Assembly (NCBI GenBank): GCA_013407085.1
Contig: JACCGJ010008312.1
Location: forward strand, 1-64,000
Length of the DNA stretch: 64,000 nt
DNA from: Atriophallophorus winterbourni
Lineage: Eukaryota; Platyhelminthes; Trematoda; Plagiorchiida; Microphallidae
Direction: 5' to 3'
The position numbers were made by a program, and so were the translations under genes. Of the stretch, positions 1-11,641 are shown one piece after another. The notes beneath the pieces were generated by a model. It saw only the letters and a list, made by a program, of their open reading frames with translations, was not told the origin of the DNA and ran no database searches. Positions within the stretch are counted from its first letter, which is position 1; every line of letters begins with the position of its first letter.

Positions 1-1460
1 GGAACGCCTGGTGTGTGAACGACTTGTTGAACATCTCGAGAACCATCAGCTAATAACTTTCACACAACACGGATTTAGGAAAACATATTCATGCCTGTCT
101 AACTTGCTCACGACGCTAAATGACTGGACGCAAGCACTAGACCAAAGGGGTTCCGTCCATGCCGGTTACTTAGATATATCTAAAGCATTCGACAGAGTGA
201 ATCACTCCTTACTGCTTCAGAAGCTGCAGAATGTTGGCGTCATCGGAAACCTACTAACATGGTTCACAAGTCACCTGTCTGGACGCAAAGTAAAAGTCAG
301 AATAGATGGTGAAACTTCTCGAACAATTGAAGCCACGAGCGGAGTCCCTCAGGGTTCGGTTCTCGGTCCGATACTGTTCCTCTTATTTATAAACGATCTA
401 CCGAACTTACTAGCATGTAAGCTTGTTTTATTCGCAGACGACGTAAAAATCTGGACGAAGGTCAACTCTATCGAGGACTGTCAAGTTCTGCAAGGAGATT
501 TGAATAAACTGCACCAGTGGTCAATACAAAACAAACTGCCATTTAATTTCCGCAAGTGCAAAATGTTGCAAGTCGGAAAACCCTTTCCCTTTCCCTATAC
601 ACTCGGCAGCCACCCGCTTGAATGGAGTACATCACAAAAAGATCTCGGAATCTTGGTGTCTGGCACTTTGAAGAACAGCCTACAGTGCGAAGCCGTCTAC
701 AAGCGTGCATGCAGCTTGCTAGGTTTACTGAAACGCATTTTCGGACGTTTCCCACCACACTCACTCGTGAAATTACTAAACACTTACATACATCCTGTCG
801 TTGATTACGCTGTACAAGCTTGGACGCCATGGATGGAAAAAAACATCTCGCTCCTCGAACGAATTTATCACAAGGCAACCAAACGGTTACCGGATTGAAT
901 AATTTACCCTTTGAGCAGCGACTGACCAGACTTGGACTGTGCACCATCGAGCGCAGACGTATCCTACACGACCTCACTCTGACATATCGAATCATCTACG
1001 CGAAATCCCACCCTCTCAAACACCTCTTCAAGTTTCGTTCCGTTGTCCCCACACGCAGCCACCCTTTGACTCTTCAAATCCCACACTCACGATTGAATTG
1101 TCGTCGTCACTTCTTCGCTGTTCGTGTATGCTTCTTGTGGAATAGCTTGCCGACAGATATTGTTAACTCAGCGAACGAGCACATTTTAAACAAAGGTTAC
1201 GAAACCTTATGTTGAGAACTACTGCGTTGGCCCCTACCTATTGATGTCTATATTATTTTAACGCACGGAACTACCGTCCATCCAAAGATTCTTTTCCCTC
1301 AGTCTGTGTTGCCATTGAGGATTATTTTTGCTCCACCTATGAAGAACATGGACATGATCATACAAGTAACGATTTTTTTTTAAATAATTTTTTATACGTA
1401 TATCCTATGGTATTGTACAGCAATTTGCTTTTTAACCATAAATCTTGAATCTTGAATCTT
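1..1460 (+). mobile_element. LINE family A copy 1 (CR1/jockey-type), 5' end outside window
   Basis: This is the 3' two thirds of a non-LTR retrotransposon: RT fingers/palm, thumb, C-terminal region, 3' UTR and tail. It is nearly identical, base for base, to the 3' part of the element at 5788-8133, so the two are recent members of one family. The element ends in a 7-bp tandem tail (AATCTTG repeats, about 1440-1460), a typical way for this superfamily to terminate. It abuts a decayed minus-strand LINE. The endonuclease and ORF1 would lie left of the window and cannot be judged. Confidence 0.93.
11..1215 (+). pseudogene. reverse transcriptase of LINE A copy 1, frameshifted
   Basis: RNA-dependent DNA polymerase of a LINE, which would prime on nicked target DNA in the nucleus. 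Seen in order: HGFRKTYSC, the YLDISKAFDRVNHSL block with the first catalytic Asp, GVPQGSVLGP, LFADDVKIW (the F-A-D-D catalytic pair), then the conserved C-terminal block around RRIFGRF-like and WNSLP residues. The first frame runs 11-898 and the rest continues in another frame (820-1215). The break lies near 880-885, where copy 2 has one extra base in an A-run context (AAAATGG versus AAACGG). Family A copy 2 is intact there, so this is a private single-base loss. The start at 11 is only the first ATG in the window, not a real start. Confidence 0.9.
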
Positions 1461-1465
1461 AGTCT

Positions 1466-3510
1466 AATCGACCTCGTCTGCGAGCCAGTGTATGCAAATT
1501 AACATGCACCAGCCGATCCTCATGAGGGAGGTCGCGACGACGCCCTTTCATTTTAGTTGCTCTGTGATGAATCCTCTCCACCAGCTTTTTAGCCATGGTA
1601 CCCAAGCTTGCACTGAGTAATCAAAAACTGATTTAATATACGTATTTATGAACAATGGGATAGTTTCAATGGAAAAACGTCCAAAAATGCGCCGAAGAAT
1701 ACCTAGCTTGCCGCTGGCTCGGTTGTGCACGGCTTCGCATTGCGTGATGTTTTTCAGACACCCACTTATCCATACGTAGAGGTTCTTTACTTAATTTGTC
1801 CTGACAGTTGTTGGGATACAAGGTTGTAGGCGAATGGGAAATTCTTACTTATCTGCATTTTTTTCACTTTATGAAGTTGAATGGAAACTTGTTCCTTCCA
1901 GACCAGCTTCTCAATATGTCCGAATCTTTGTTAGAGCAAACAGTCCACGCTCAACTCGATTCGCACCTAAAATTTAGCATCATCTACACAAAAAGAACCA
2001 TCTTGGATTCAATGATTCGAGGATTCACGGTTAAAAAAGTTAATACTCTACAACACCACATGATGACGGTATAAATGAAAATGTGAAAAATATAATAGTA
2101 TAAAAGTAATAGAGAATATCTTGGTTGTGACGAGTTTCGGAAGGTCATTCATGTGCATCGAAAACCGGGCCAAGCACCGAACCGTGTGGAACACCGCTAG
2201 TGGCCTCGGTGTCCCTAGACATGACGCCATCGATATCTATTGTTGCCTTGCAATCAAGGAGGAAGCTTCTCAGCCAGATAAGAAGGAATCAATTAATACC
2301 AGCCTCCTGCAGCTTGCTTAGGAGTATAGAATGGTTCACGCGATCAAACGTCGCTCATATTTCCAAGTAACACGCATGCAGGCAACCACTCTTATCCACT
2401 ACCTGCGTCCAGTCGTTCATTGTTTCCAGTATGTTTGTCATGCAAGATCCAGACTTCCGAAACCCGTGTTGCTCTCTGGACAACAAGTTCTGGATTTCAA
2501 GATGAATCACGGTCCTTTTGCACACAATTCGCTCCCTAATTTTGAGATCACAGCAAGAAATGTAACGGAGCGGTAATTTTCTGGGTCTGAACGAGTGCCG
2601 CCTTTGTAGATGGGTGTTACGATTCCTCTCTTTCAGTCGGCTGGTACAACACCCTTCCCAAAAAGTTGATTAATAAATCACAGAGCGGTTTATACAATTG
2701 GCTGACACAACTTTATAATCGCAGGTCTGATTGCGTCGGCTCCCGGGGATTTGTTGACATTCAACCTGTGTAGGTGGTACCTCATTATTTAATAATTGAT
2801 ACAAATATCGCTTATAGTCTCCGGCACAATTGGTGCTGCAATTCCGTTGGTATTATTGCATTTTTAGGAGTCTAAAACTTGCAAACAAAAGCTTGCTAGA
2901 GTTAGTGATGTCAGTGATGTAATCTGTCATGTGTAATACGAGTCCGGATCACAGATATTTATATTATAATCAACGAAACCCCCCATTGTTTACTTCAAGC
3001 CAATGCAATCCACTTTCTATTTCGTTTTGTTTGCTTTACCATTTTACTAGCATTGCACACATATTGGAAGAGCAGAACGAGGTGGTCGCTGCAACCCAGC
3101 GGAGAGTGATACTAAACATCTTCCACGGTCGTAGCATCGGAGGTTGTGACTAGGTCAAGGATAGATGTCTGTTGCAAATTTCTTTGTCGTGTATATTCGC
3201 AAACATGATTATACACAGGGATGTAATCGAACAGTTCGCGAAATTTGTAGTCTAGTGATTAGAGTGGATGATCTACTCGGCTATATGGTTGTTTGAAGTA
3301 TCCTATAATCAGTAATTGAGAATTGCTCTGTTTTCCAACGTACTGCATCGCTTTCAGACGTTTTTCGTTGTGTGTACCCGATGATCATGGTGAAAGTTAA
3401 TCGACACCAACAATGCAACTATCTCCTGAGTCAAGTTTCAAATTACACCATATACTGTCTTCCAGATCGAGATCCACGTCGGTAACTACCGTGTTGTATA
3501 AACGTTCAAA
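1466..3510 (-). pseudogene. broken LINE C endonuclease-reverse transcriptase
   Basis: One ancestral ORF2 encoding an APE-type endonuclease followed by RT. The endonuclease SDH-like motif reads SDHL near 3080 and the RT palm motif reads FVDD near 1985 (normally FADD). Only short open stretches remain, the best being 1548-1730, which reads KLGILRRIFGRF and VFDYSVQAWVPW, the thumb/C-terminal block shared with family A. The RT is related to family A, with many identities per block, but is clearly an older, divergent family. No translatable product is expected. Confidence 0.8.
2007..2117 (-). mobile_element. 111-bp 5'-truncated LINE B 3' end with 7-bp TSD
   Basis: The block matches the 3' UTR of the family B element at 8540-8640 (inverted) and ends on the minus strand in GAATC-rich tail units. 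It is flanked by ATCTTGG at 2000-2006 and again at 2118-2124. Removing the insert and one repeat rejoins the RT of LINE C so that the LPKLVTT stretch runs directly into KMVLFVDD. This shows a true insertion, generated by target-primed reverse transcription with extreme 5' truncation. Confidence 0.85.
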
Positions 3511-5745
3511 AATCATTTTTAAGGATTCCATGATAGATGGTACAAGATCTGCGTCATAAAAATAAGGCTGGTGTTCGTCTGCTTTTTATTTTCGCTGTAT
3601 GCATTTTGTCGGTTCGATTTCACCAATATAAAATTAGTTAATAATCTTGAGGCGAAGAAATACTTGAGAGCAATCAACGTCAATAATTTGTTATTTAAAA
3701 CGTAAATGCATATGTGCAAGTACGCGTTTTTTTCGAAATTGGTTTTGTGGTAGCAAACGTCTACGCACAAGAGACAGGATACAAAAAGGTTGGCTGGTTT
3801 GCGTTGTGTCTCATGTTCAATTGCGTGACGAAATTGTTAATCTTGAATTTTTGAAGAAACTTTGCTGCTGAGTGACTTGTGAACATTATAAACGTTGCTA
3901 ATTGCGGTTAGAATGCACGCACATGCAATCAAGTATTACCATTGAGACAGTCACACAGAAATGTAACGGAAGTGAATGGAAAATTTAATGCCATTCTGTA
4001 GACACGAGAGTAACTGGTTATCGGAAACCTTTGTATCGTGCGACCACCATTTCGTGAGAACATTAATAACTGAACTTTTTAAAGAAAATTTGATAAATTC
4101 TCATAAGTTTTCTGCAAACGATTTGTTAACTCACTGTGGACTTTTCCCAACTTCCATATTGCGCAGACGTTCGCAATTATTTTGATTAGACTCGTGATCT
4201 ACGGGATTTATTTTAAATTGGTTTAGTGTGCTATCTGCTTGCAAATGTTTGTTGGATCGATAACGTCTCAAATTCTATTACTCGCCATTTGTTTAGATTA
4301 TCCGCCCAATTTGATTGCTCACCGCATTTTTCAAATTATGCTGTCTCGGGTTGAAATGTCATTTGAGAAAGGAAACTAGATCTATCATAGTTGAACAAAT
4401 TCACATCCCATTAGACTATAATGAAATTTTAATTAATAATATGTGCAATGTTTATTTAAAAGTATCAGTCACACTGCTGGAGCCAGTACAAATGAATCTC
4501 CATTCATTTGGATCTAACAGCATTTGTTACAAACGGCACTGTCTCGCCCCGAATATGGACAAAATTCTATTCTCCCTGAATACGTTTATACGGAATTTCG
4601 AAAATTTTGACTGATCATTCCCTCTCGAAGTGCAAAGGCAAACAGGAAATAGCTACAGAGCCAAACATTCACGTGTATCGAGGTAAACACATTACACCTT
4701 CAAATTAATTGATACCGACAAAAAAGTTTAATCCTTGAATTTTCTGGTAACTGTTGCTAATAACGTAAATGCATGAAAGGATGTAACGGTCCTGATGGAA
4801 TAATGAATCGCTGCTGTAACGGGCGATAATTTACCCAAGAATCTGAACCAAAATTGCCTTATTAGTTTTGGGTTAGAACCAAATGGATAGTTTTGAAAAA
4901 AACCCGAAAGCTTCCTTAGGTGCGATTGTGTGAATAGTTGCAAAGCTGTCATGGCGATTGCTCCTTACAAGTCCTGTCTCACAAAATTAATGATTCCCTC
5001 ATTGATTTCTCTGAATAATTCCTGCGTGTCAAATGAGATACTGTCTAAAGGAGTCCAGACTTGTCAGCTTGGGGACTCAATTTAAAAATTCTGAGTGTAT
5101 CCTGCCAGCGTAATCAGAATTTCAGGCCCGATGGTGCCGGAAAATGATACTTGCCGGGTGGACCATATCTAGTACACTCTCAAGCATGAAAGTTTAATCT
5201 CAAACTCGGAAGTGGAGCGATACCCTAGAGATTGTTAGCAGAGTCGTCACAGTCAGTCTGATTTAAATGAGAAACCAGGTAGGTCAACTACGAATTGCAC
5301 GTCAGTTACTGTCGCGCAAATAGCCAATAATGTGTTGGATAGAACGCTGGTGTATTCTATCAGCAAGTTGGCTTTGCACTTGGCTCTGCACTAATTGGGT
5401 ATACTATGTGAATTGAAACTGTATATTATGATTGTTTCTTCAAAGAGCTGTAGTTTGCTTCGTTGCCACTTTGTTATCTAAAGTGTCTCACCGGACAACT
5501 CGAGTTGCCACAGCCCGGCAAGTTTCGCCTGCATACACTAGAATCAATAATTACGATTTTACAGTAGAAAAAGCAATGGCTTTAAATGTACCATTTGATG
5601 ACAGCTTTAAAGAATACTGAGGATGTAATCGAAATTCCGTTGAGGTGGGTTCATATTGGGTCAATATACAGGCCTCAGAACACACAAAATTTTATGGTAA
5701 AAAAGCAATAGGCTTAACAATAACCAAAGGACGACAATGTATAGG

Positions 5746-5747
<2 letters not shown>
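3511..5747. other. no supportable gene
   Basis: More than 2 kb with only short open frames, none with a recognisable motif and none flanked by convincing splice signals. It lies between LINE C and LINE A copy 2 and may be intergenic or intronic DNA with very old element relics. I see no terminal repeats or RNA gene here. Confidence 0.5.

Positions 5748-5787
<40 letters not shown>
5748..5787. repeat. (TA)n microsatellite at LINE A copy 2 5' junction
   Basis: About 20 uninterrupted TA units. The LINE A reading frame becomes recognisable immediately after it, so the repeat marks the 5' truncation junction or the target into which the element inserted. Confidence 0.95.
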
Positions 5788-5789
<2 letters not shown>

Positions 5790-7888
5790 TGTCCTTCGAA
5801 TTGGTGTGCAACGCCAGAAGGGCGTCAGGTGACGTTAAGTTCATCAGGAGAGTCGATTACTTCGGCCTTCGCGGTGCCATTACGATTATGGAGGAAAAAC
5901 ATCTCGATCTTACGAATGCAGAAACTCATTGTTCTAGTCTGTTAAGTTATATCGGTACAAAACTAGACGAAAATTCTACCTGTGTTCCCAAAAGGAAATC
6001 AAGAACATTTTGCTTCAAACTCCGAAGCCGCACTCGGAAGTGGATAGCCATGCGAAATTCCGCATGGGCTGCACACAAAATAACACGAACAGACGCATCT
6101 TGGGAACACTTTCGTAGTTTTCGTAACAAGGTGACGTCCTTAATTCGAGAAGACAAGCAATATCACCATTGGAAGCTGATCGACCAGATGGAACGACATC
6201 CTAAGTTGCTGTACACCATCGTAAACACCGTGACCAAGGTTAAACCAGGTGTATTTCCTATCCAGACAGAGAACGGACTGACTGATAATGTCAAGGATAC
6301 AGCTGATGCCCTAATATCATTTTATGCGCAAGTATTTTGTCCAAAGAACGTGTCAACGCTGACGTCTTTGCCGCACCCACTACAAGTCGAATGCCTTAGC
6401 AACATCGAGGTAAATCCTACGGTTGTGCGAAAGCATTTACGCGGGCTGAACGTTCGCAAATCACCAGGAGAGGATGGAATAACACCTGCTGTTCTGAAGT
6501 CATGCGAGCTGGAGCTTTGTGGCCCACTAAGTGGTCTATTCAGGCACTCATTGAATACGGGAACCGTACCAACTCAATGGAAAACCGGTGTTATCACACC
6601 AATCTACAAAGGGGGCAGTCGTTCTGATCCGGCGAATTACCGCCCCGTGACGCTTCTTTCAGCGGTTTCTAAAATTTTGGAACGCCTGGTGTGTGAACGA
6701 CTTGTTGAACATCTCGAGAACCATCAGCTAATAACTTTCACACAACACGGATTTAGGAAAACATATTCATGCCTGTCTAACTTGCTCACGACTCTAAATG
6801 ACTGGACGCAAGCACTAGACCAAGGGGGTTCCGTCCATGCCGGTTACTTAGATATATCTAAAGCATTCGACAGAGTGAATCACTCCTTACTGCTTCAGAA
6901 GCTGCAGAATGTTGGCGTCATCGGAAACCTACTAACATGGTTCACAAGTTACCTGTCTGGACGCAAAGTAAAAGTCAGAATAGATGGTGAAACTTCTCGA
7001 ACAATTGAAGCCACGAGCGGAGTCCCTCAGGGTTCGGTTCTCGGTCCGATACTGTTTCTCATATTTATAAACGATCTACCGAACTTACTAGCATGTAAGC
7101 TTGTTTTATTCGCAGACGATGTAAAAATCTGGACGAAGGTCAACTCTATCGAGGACTGTCAAGTTCTGCAAGGAGATTTGGATAAGCTGCACCAGTGGTC
7201 AATCCAAAACAAACTGCCATTTAATTTCCGCAAGTGCAAAATGTTGCAAGTCGGAAAACCCTTTCCCTTTACCTACACACTTGGCAGCCACCCGCTTGAA
7301 TGGAGTACATCACAAAAAGATCTCGGAATCTTGGTGTCTGGCACTTTGAAGAACAGCCTACAGTGCGAAGCCGTCTACAAGCGTGCGTGCAGCTTGCTAG
7401 GTTTACTGAAACGCATTTTCGGACGTTTCCCACCACACTCACTCGCGAAATTACTAAACACTTACATACATCCTGTCGTTGACTACGCTGTACAAGCTTG
7501 GACGCCATGGATGGAAAAAACATCTCGCTCCTCGAACGAATTTATCACAAGGCAACCAAAATGGTTACCGGATTGAATAATTTACCCTTTGAGCAGCGAC
7601 TGACCAGACTTGGACTGTGCACCCTCGAGCGCAGACGTATCCTACACGACCTCACTCTGACATATCGAATCAGCTACGCGAAATCCCACCCTCTCAAACA
7701 CCTCTTCAAGTTTCGTTCCGTTGTCCCCACACGCAGCCACCCTTTGACCCTTCAAATCCCACACTCACGATTGAATTGTCGTCGTCACTCCTTCGCTGTT
7801 CGTGTATGCTTCTTGTGGAATAGCTTGCCGACAGATATTGTTACCTCAGCGAACGAGCACATCTTTAAACAAAGGTTACGAAACCTTA
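5788..7888 (+). pseudogene. reverse transcriptase of LINE A copy 2, one frameshift
   Basis: The first frame stays open from 5645 to 7576 and reads, in order: a basic linker, LNVRKSPGEDGITPAVLK, VPTQWKTGVITPIYKGG, YRPVTLLS, HGFRKTYSC, YLDISKAFDRVNHS, GVPQGSVLGP, LFADDVKIW and KDLGILVSGTLKNS. It then loses frame at about 7514-7520, where copy 1 has seven As after GG and this copy has six. The C-terminal region continues in the frame open from 7498 and includes RLGLCTLERRR and FLWNSLP. Residues before about 5788 come from the microsatellite and flank, and those after about 7900 come from the 3' UTR. The break differs from that in copy 1. Confidence 0.9.
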
Positions 7889-8133
7889 TGTCGAGAACTA
7901 CTGCGTTAGCCCCTACCTATGGATGTCTATATTTTTTAACGCACGGAACTACCGCCCATCCAAAGATTCTTTTCCTTCAGTCTGTGTCGCCATTGGGGAT
8001 TATTTTCGCTTCACCTATGAAGAACATGGAAATGATCATACAAGTAACGATTTTTTTTGAATTTTTTATACGTATATCCTATGGTACTGTACAGCAATTT
8101 GCTTTTTTAACCGTAAATCTTGAATCTTGAATC
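5788..8133 (+). mobile_element. LINE family A copy 2 (CR1/jockey-type), 5'-truncated
   Basis: The element starts after the (TA)n tract in the linker between endonuclease and RT, so ORF1 and the endonuclease are missing. It carries complete RT, C-terminal region and 3' UTR, and ends in tandem AATCTTG units at about 8112-8133. It is nearly identical to the copy at 1-1460, which suggests recent activity of the family. A distant relative of the same family lies at 57700-58722. Confidence 0.93.
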
Positions 8134-8149
8134 AAGAGTGGAATGATAG

Positions 8150-8640
8150 CTGAATAGGTGGAATTGACCAGTGGCTGAGAAAAGATATTTCTCCCTTTTG
8201 AAAAAATCTATCACAGAGCAACAAAGTTAGTGATGGGTCTTCGCAATTATCCGTACCGAAAGATTAAGACGTCTAAGTCGATGTGACTATAACCAAAGGA
8301 GGATACGACGCGATATTATTCTGGCCTATAGAATTGTGTCTACCGAAGGAGATCCACTAAAGCACTTTATTGATGTGTGTGATGGGAAAGTGACACGCGG
8401 ACTTACCTTATCCCTTTACGTTTCAAGTTTCCGTATTGATTGCCTCCGCCATTTGTTTCGCCGTACGAGCTATATTTCTTTGGCGGTGTTTAAAGCGAAA
8501 TTTTAATTACACATACAAAAGAATATCATTTGATATTCTCTATTCCTTTTATACTATTGTATTTTTCACATTTTCATTCATACCGTAATCCTGTGGTGTT
8601 GTAAAGTATTAAATGTTCAGCCACAAATCCTTGAATTCGT
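8150..8640 (+). mobile_element. LINE B 3' fragment: RT C-terminus and 3' UTR
   Basis: In shifting frames the sequence reads EKIYHRATKLVMGLRN, then RRDIILAYRIVSTEGDPLKH, then FRIDCLRHLFRRTSYISLAVFK: the C-terminal domain of a family A/C-type LINE. The 3' UTR (8540-8640) is the same sequence found inverted at 2007-2117. The end carries a CTTGAAT-type tail. Several frame breaks are present. Confidence 0.75.
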
Positions 8641-8928
8641 TGTCTCATCTGGTTCCAAACCGTGTCACTTAATTTCTAGTTCATTTGAAATATCTTTCAA
8701 TACTTAAACGATCTGTCGAGTCAGTAGCAAATAAAACAAGTAGTGTATGCGTATCATGATTGAACAACATGGCTCTAGTCCTCACGAACGTAGAACAGCA
8801 ATCGCTAATCTGCTGGAAGTAAAATAACAGTGACCTGTTAGCTGAACTGCATAATGTTGCAGCTTACGTAACCCAACCGATTTCAACTACCAGCGATCAA
8901 ACATACTGGAGAGCAAATTTCAAAAAAA

Positions 8929-9163
8929 TTAAAATGGCTTCACGGTTTCGCGAAACCGTTTACTATTTGCATAATGCGTCATGAATTCCTGTTTCATATC
9001 GTGAATCGCAGACAAATGTAACGCATTTAATCCCAACTGTTGGGAAATCGCTGGAGCACACCATTCAGCTATATGTGCGAGATATCCACCGGTGTGCCAA
9101 TGAAAATATATAGCTATACAGGTATAACGTTTATTAATGATATTCAATAAAGCCTGACGCATA
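8929..9163 (-). CDS. candidate host terminal exon, product not recognised
   Basis: The minus strand is open for 85 codons ending in a stop at 8929. Upstream of 9163 is a good 3' splice acceptor: a pyrimidine-rich stretch followed by CCCCAG. About 77 residues would follow it. The peptide is globular and rich in aromatic, His and Cys residues (HWHTGGYLAHIAEWCAP, then HDMKQEFMTHYANSKRFRE), unlike the Lys/Asn/Ile-rich noise of the neighbourhood and unlike LINE or LTR proteins here. I do not recognise the family. It could be the last coding exon of an unrelated gene or a chance ORF. No other exon of it was found. Confidence 0.35.
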
Positions 9164-9186
9164 CTGGGGTTGATTGAAAGAAACAT

Positions 9187-10789
9187 TTTGAATCAGGAAC
9201 CTCTCACACGATGTTCAATCTTGAATCTCAATAGTTCCGTTCGCTTTGTTTATGGAAGTTGCCTTAACATGAGCGAAGGTTTATACACGGGCGTCAAGAC
9301 GTTACAGGAAGATACATAAATTTAAATTGACATTTAACATCCTGTGCTCACTGCTAGGAGGCATCACCCCTCATCAAAAGAACAGCATGAATTTTCGATT
9401 GGCTGGGAAATGGGCACTACTCTTGATCCGTGAAAAAATTCCAACTCACCGATCGGTTTGGACTTTGATTAATGTCTACAATCATTATTGATAGAACATT
9501 CTAGAAATTCGGATCTGTTTTGTTAATGCTGTGCTCACTCTTGTGTAATTTATCACCTCAATTCAGGTGCAAATAAATGTCATTTTACGATCAATTGGCT
9601 TTTAGCCTTTTTATGTTAGTGGACAGTGAATTTTGGGCTGTACTTGGTTGAGAGTCTTCTTTTACAAGGAAACGGCAAACCCAATATTCACTAATCAAGT
9701 CATCAGTAGGGCTTGAGACTCAAATAATTTCGCGCAAGTATTTAAAGACTTGAGCTATACCACAATTATGGCTCCACAGCAGTAAAAACGTTTTCCTTTA
9801 TTGTTTGTTTCACTTAAAACTCTTGGTAGCGAGATATTAAAAAAATGGCGTTCAATGCAGCTTCTGGTATTCCGGTCAAACCAACAATTACATAATGGTT
9901 ACTATTAAATTTTCAAATGTTTTAGATTCATTCCCTATGGACCATCGTTTGTGCAATTTGTTGCGATGACTGCATTTTCTACGATCGAACGTTTCTGAAT
10001 TTCTGAATAACAAAATCAATTTGTGCGCGTTTTCGAAATTCTCACAAGTCAGTGAATTTTGCTATAATTTTCTATCTTTTAGTGTTTTTTTTATTTCGCA
10101 TTGAAAAGTCATGTTTGACGTACATGACTGTCGCGAAAATAATTCCACTCAGAAGTCAATCACAAGCTGAAATTAATTAATGCGGCGACTGAGCTTGCTT
10201 TGATGCGTAAACCGATTGTATAAATAAAAATATCGAATCACGTAGATTTGTTTTCGATCAAGTATACCGAGCACAAAACGACCATAATTCCCATCCCGAA
10301 GAACCCGGGAGTGAAGTAACCATGATGAATGTCTGGTTACCTACGAGACTGTTCCTCTTATACAAATCACCCTACCTTTTCCACGCGTTCAGCGAAATGG
10401 CGCACAATTCGATCGTAAAACAAACGAACTACGACATTGATGTGTCTGCGTTTGGTTTCAGAATGACCTTGATTAAAATGTTATCGGTTTAATGGACGGC
10501 TTTGAATTGCGCATTATTACACTTGGGACAACAAACCAATTCCATAAATTGATTAATCCCGCATTTATATATCACGGCTGCGATTTTAATGGTTGGCCTT
10601 GCTCCTGCATAGATGAAATTTACTGCAAAAATGAAAGGAATTGTATCCATGTTATGCTCATTCCGTTTTTAATGTTTACTACTAGTAAACAAAATGCATG
10701 GATACGCGGATCAACTTATGACTCTTCTGATGTTATAGCTAGCTACCGGTGGTTTTGCAGTCTATGGAACATGGTGGAACCAATTTAAA
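9187..10789. other. no supportable gene
   Basis: AT-rich non-coding DNA with no motif-bearing ORF, no terminal repeats and no RNA gene that I can see. The open frame at 10492-10788 has no recognisable domain and no splice context. Confidence 0.5.
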
Positions 10790-11181
10790 ACAACGAACCA
10801 CGATGTTCAGACAGAATCACAAAGTGATTCTTGGTCAAAGCACTCACTAAACCTGATCTTACTGTCTCCACCTGACGACGGCAAACAGCCAGAAACCGGT
10901 AGTGGTGTGTAAGGGATGGGGATGTGAGCAACACATTACTTTGGTCATCCATAAGCGCCTTGAGTGCTCTGACCAAGAATCACTTTGTGATTCCGTGTCT
11001 GAACATCGTGGTTCGTTGTACGAACCCTATATAACAGTGGCATACAAGCATAACTTTGTTTACCACTGTTTCAAGGCTCACTGAACCTGACCTTACTGTC
11101 TCCACCTGACGACAGCAAACAGCCAGAAACCGGTAGTGGTGTGTAAGGGATGGGGATGTGAGCAACACATTAATTTGGTCA
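10790..11181. repeat. composite inverted and direct repeat block
   Basis: Two arms of about 57 bp (10790-10846 and 10961-11019) are near-perfect inverted copies of each other. Each contains the small hairpin GAATCAC-AAA-GTGATTC. A roughly 103-bp unit is directly repeated at 10843-10950 and 11078-11181 with about four differences. The spacer at 11020-11077 holds a further short inverted pair (AACAGTGG and CCACTGTT). No transposase or RT is present. It may be a foldback/MITE-like element or a locally duplicated SINE. Confidence 0.8.
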
Positions 11182-11530
11182 ACTGCAGATGGATTAGACA
11201 GCAACGATTTTTCTTTTTTCGAGTCCTCATGGGCGTTTATTAAGACAAACATGAGCCATTGTTTTACAACCTACAGAAACGCTGACTATCAGGTCTTCTC
11301 TACTGGGTGGAAAGAAACACCCAATACTGCCCCATACGTAGAAAAATATTATGATTTTCGAACGAGGAACAATTTGATACGATACCGAATCGCAGATACA
11401 AAAACTCTTATTAGCAATAGAGATTCATGTTACTCGTAATTGGCTGTTTTGAGTTTATATTTGTAACTACTCATCCGTGCCAAGCCCATCGAACTGTTCA
11501 CAAAGTTGATCACGACAATCCATAATGGAA

Positions 11531-11575
11531 GCACTGGACTCAAGTTTCGCTCTTATTTGAGCTCATCAGCAGTGC
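11531..11575 (-). ncRNA. type I hammerhead ribozyme, minimal stem III
   Basis: A self-cleaving RNA motif. In RNA sense: stem I strand GCACTG, core CTGATGA, stem II GCTC/GAGC with an AAATAA loop, core GAAA, a minimal stem III (AC-TTGA-GT), the cleavage triplet GTC, then CAGTGC, which pairs perfectly with the first stem I strand. All invariant core bases are present. The one- to two-pair stem III resembles the minimal hammerheads of Penelope-like and retrozyme elements, which may need dimers for efficient cleavage. Confidence 0.88.
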
Positions 11576-11593
11576 ATATCCTCCGCTTCGGGT

Positions 11594-11641
11594 GGAATTC
11601 GAACCCCCGACCATCACCATTGTAGTCCCACGCCTTAGCCA
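11594..11641 (-). promoter_or_regulatory. internal RNA polymerase III A and B boxes of the SINE
   Basis: On the minus strand TGGCTAAGGCGTGG (11628-11641) fits the A box and GGTTCGAATTCC (11594-11605) fits the B box with one extra T. Their order and spacing are tRNA-like. They lie upstream of the hammerhead, so a pol III transcript would include the ribozyme. Confidence 0.75.

Larger units (their letters stand above)
1461..3510 (-). mobile_element. decayed LINE family C (endonuclease plus RT), minus strand
   Basis: Translation of the minus strand in shifting frames gives a continuous LINE polyprotein. The endonuclease C-terminal half is at about 3510-3060 (WCNLKLDSGDS, then LLIIGYFKQP in place of the usual GDFNxP, and later GCSDHLVL). 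The linker follows at about 2920-2780. RT then runs from LNVNKSPGAD and VPADWKRGIVTPIYKGG (about 2760-2620) through SGVPHGSVLGP (about 2215) and VLFVDDAKF (about 1990) to ERIHHRATK (about 1560). Numerous stops and shifts make it dead. It is interrupted at 2007-2117 by another element. Its 3' end is lost at the junction with LINE A copy 1, and the 5' limit is approximate. Confidence 0.85.

Noticed and set aside
543..995. 150-codon minus-strand ORF opposite the LINE A RT
   Set aside because: Exact antisense shadow of a conserved RT; the same shadow recurs at 7269-7523 and has no domain.
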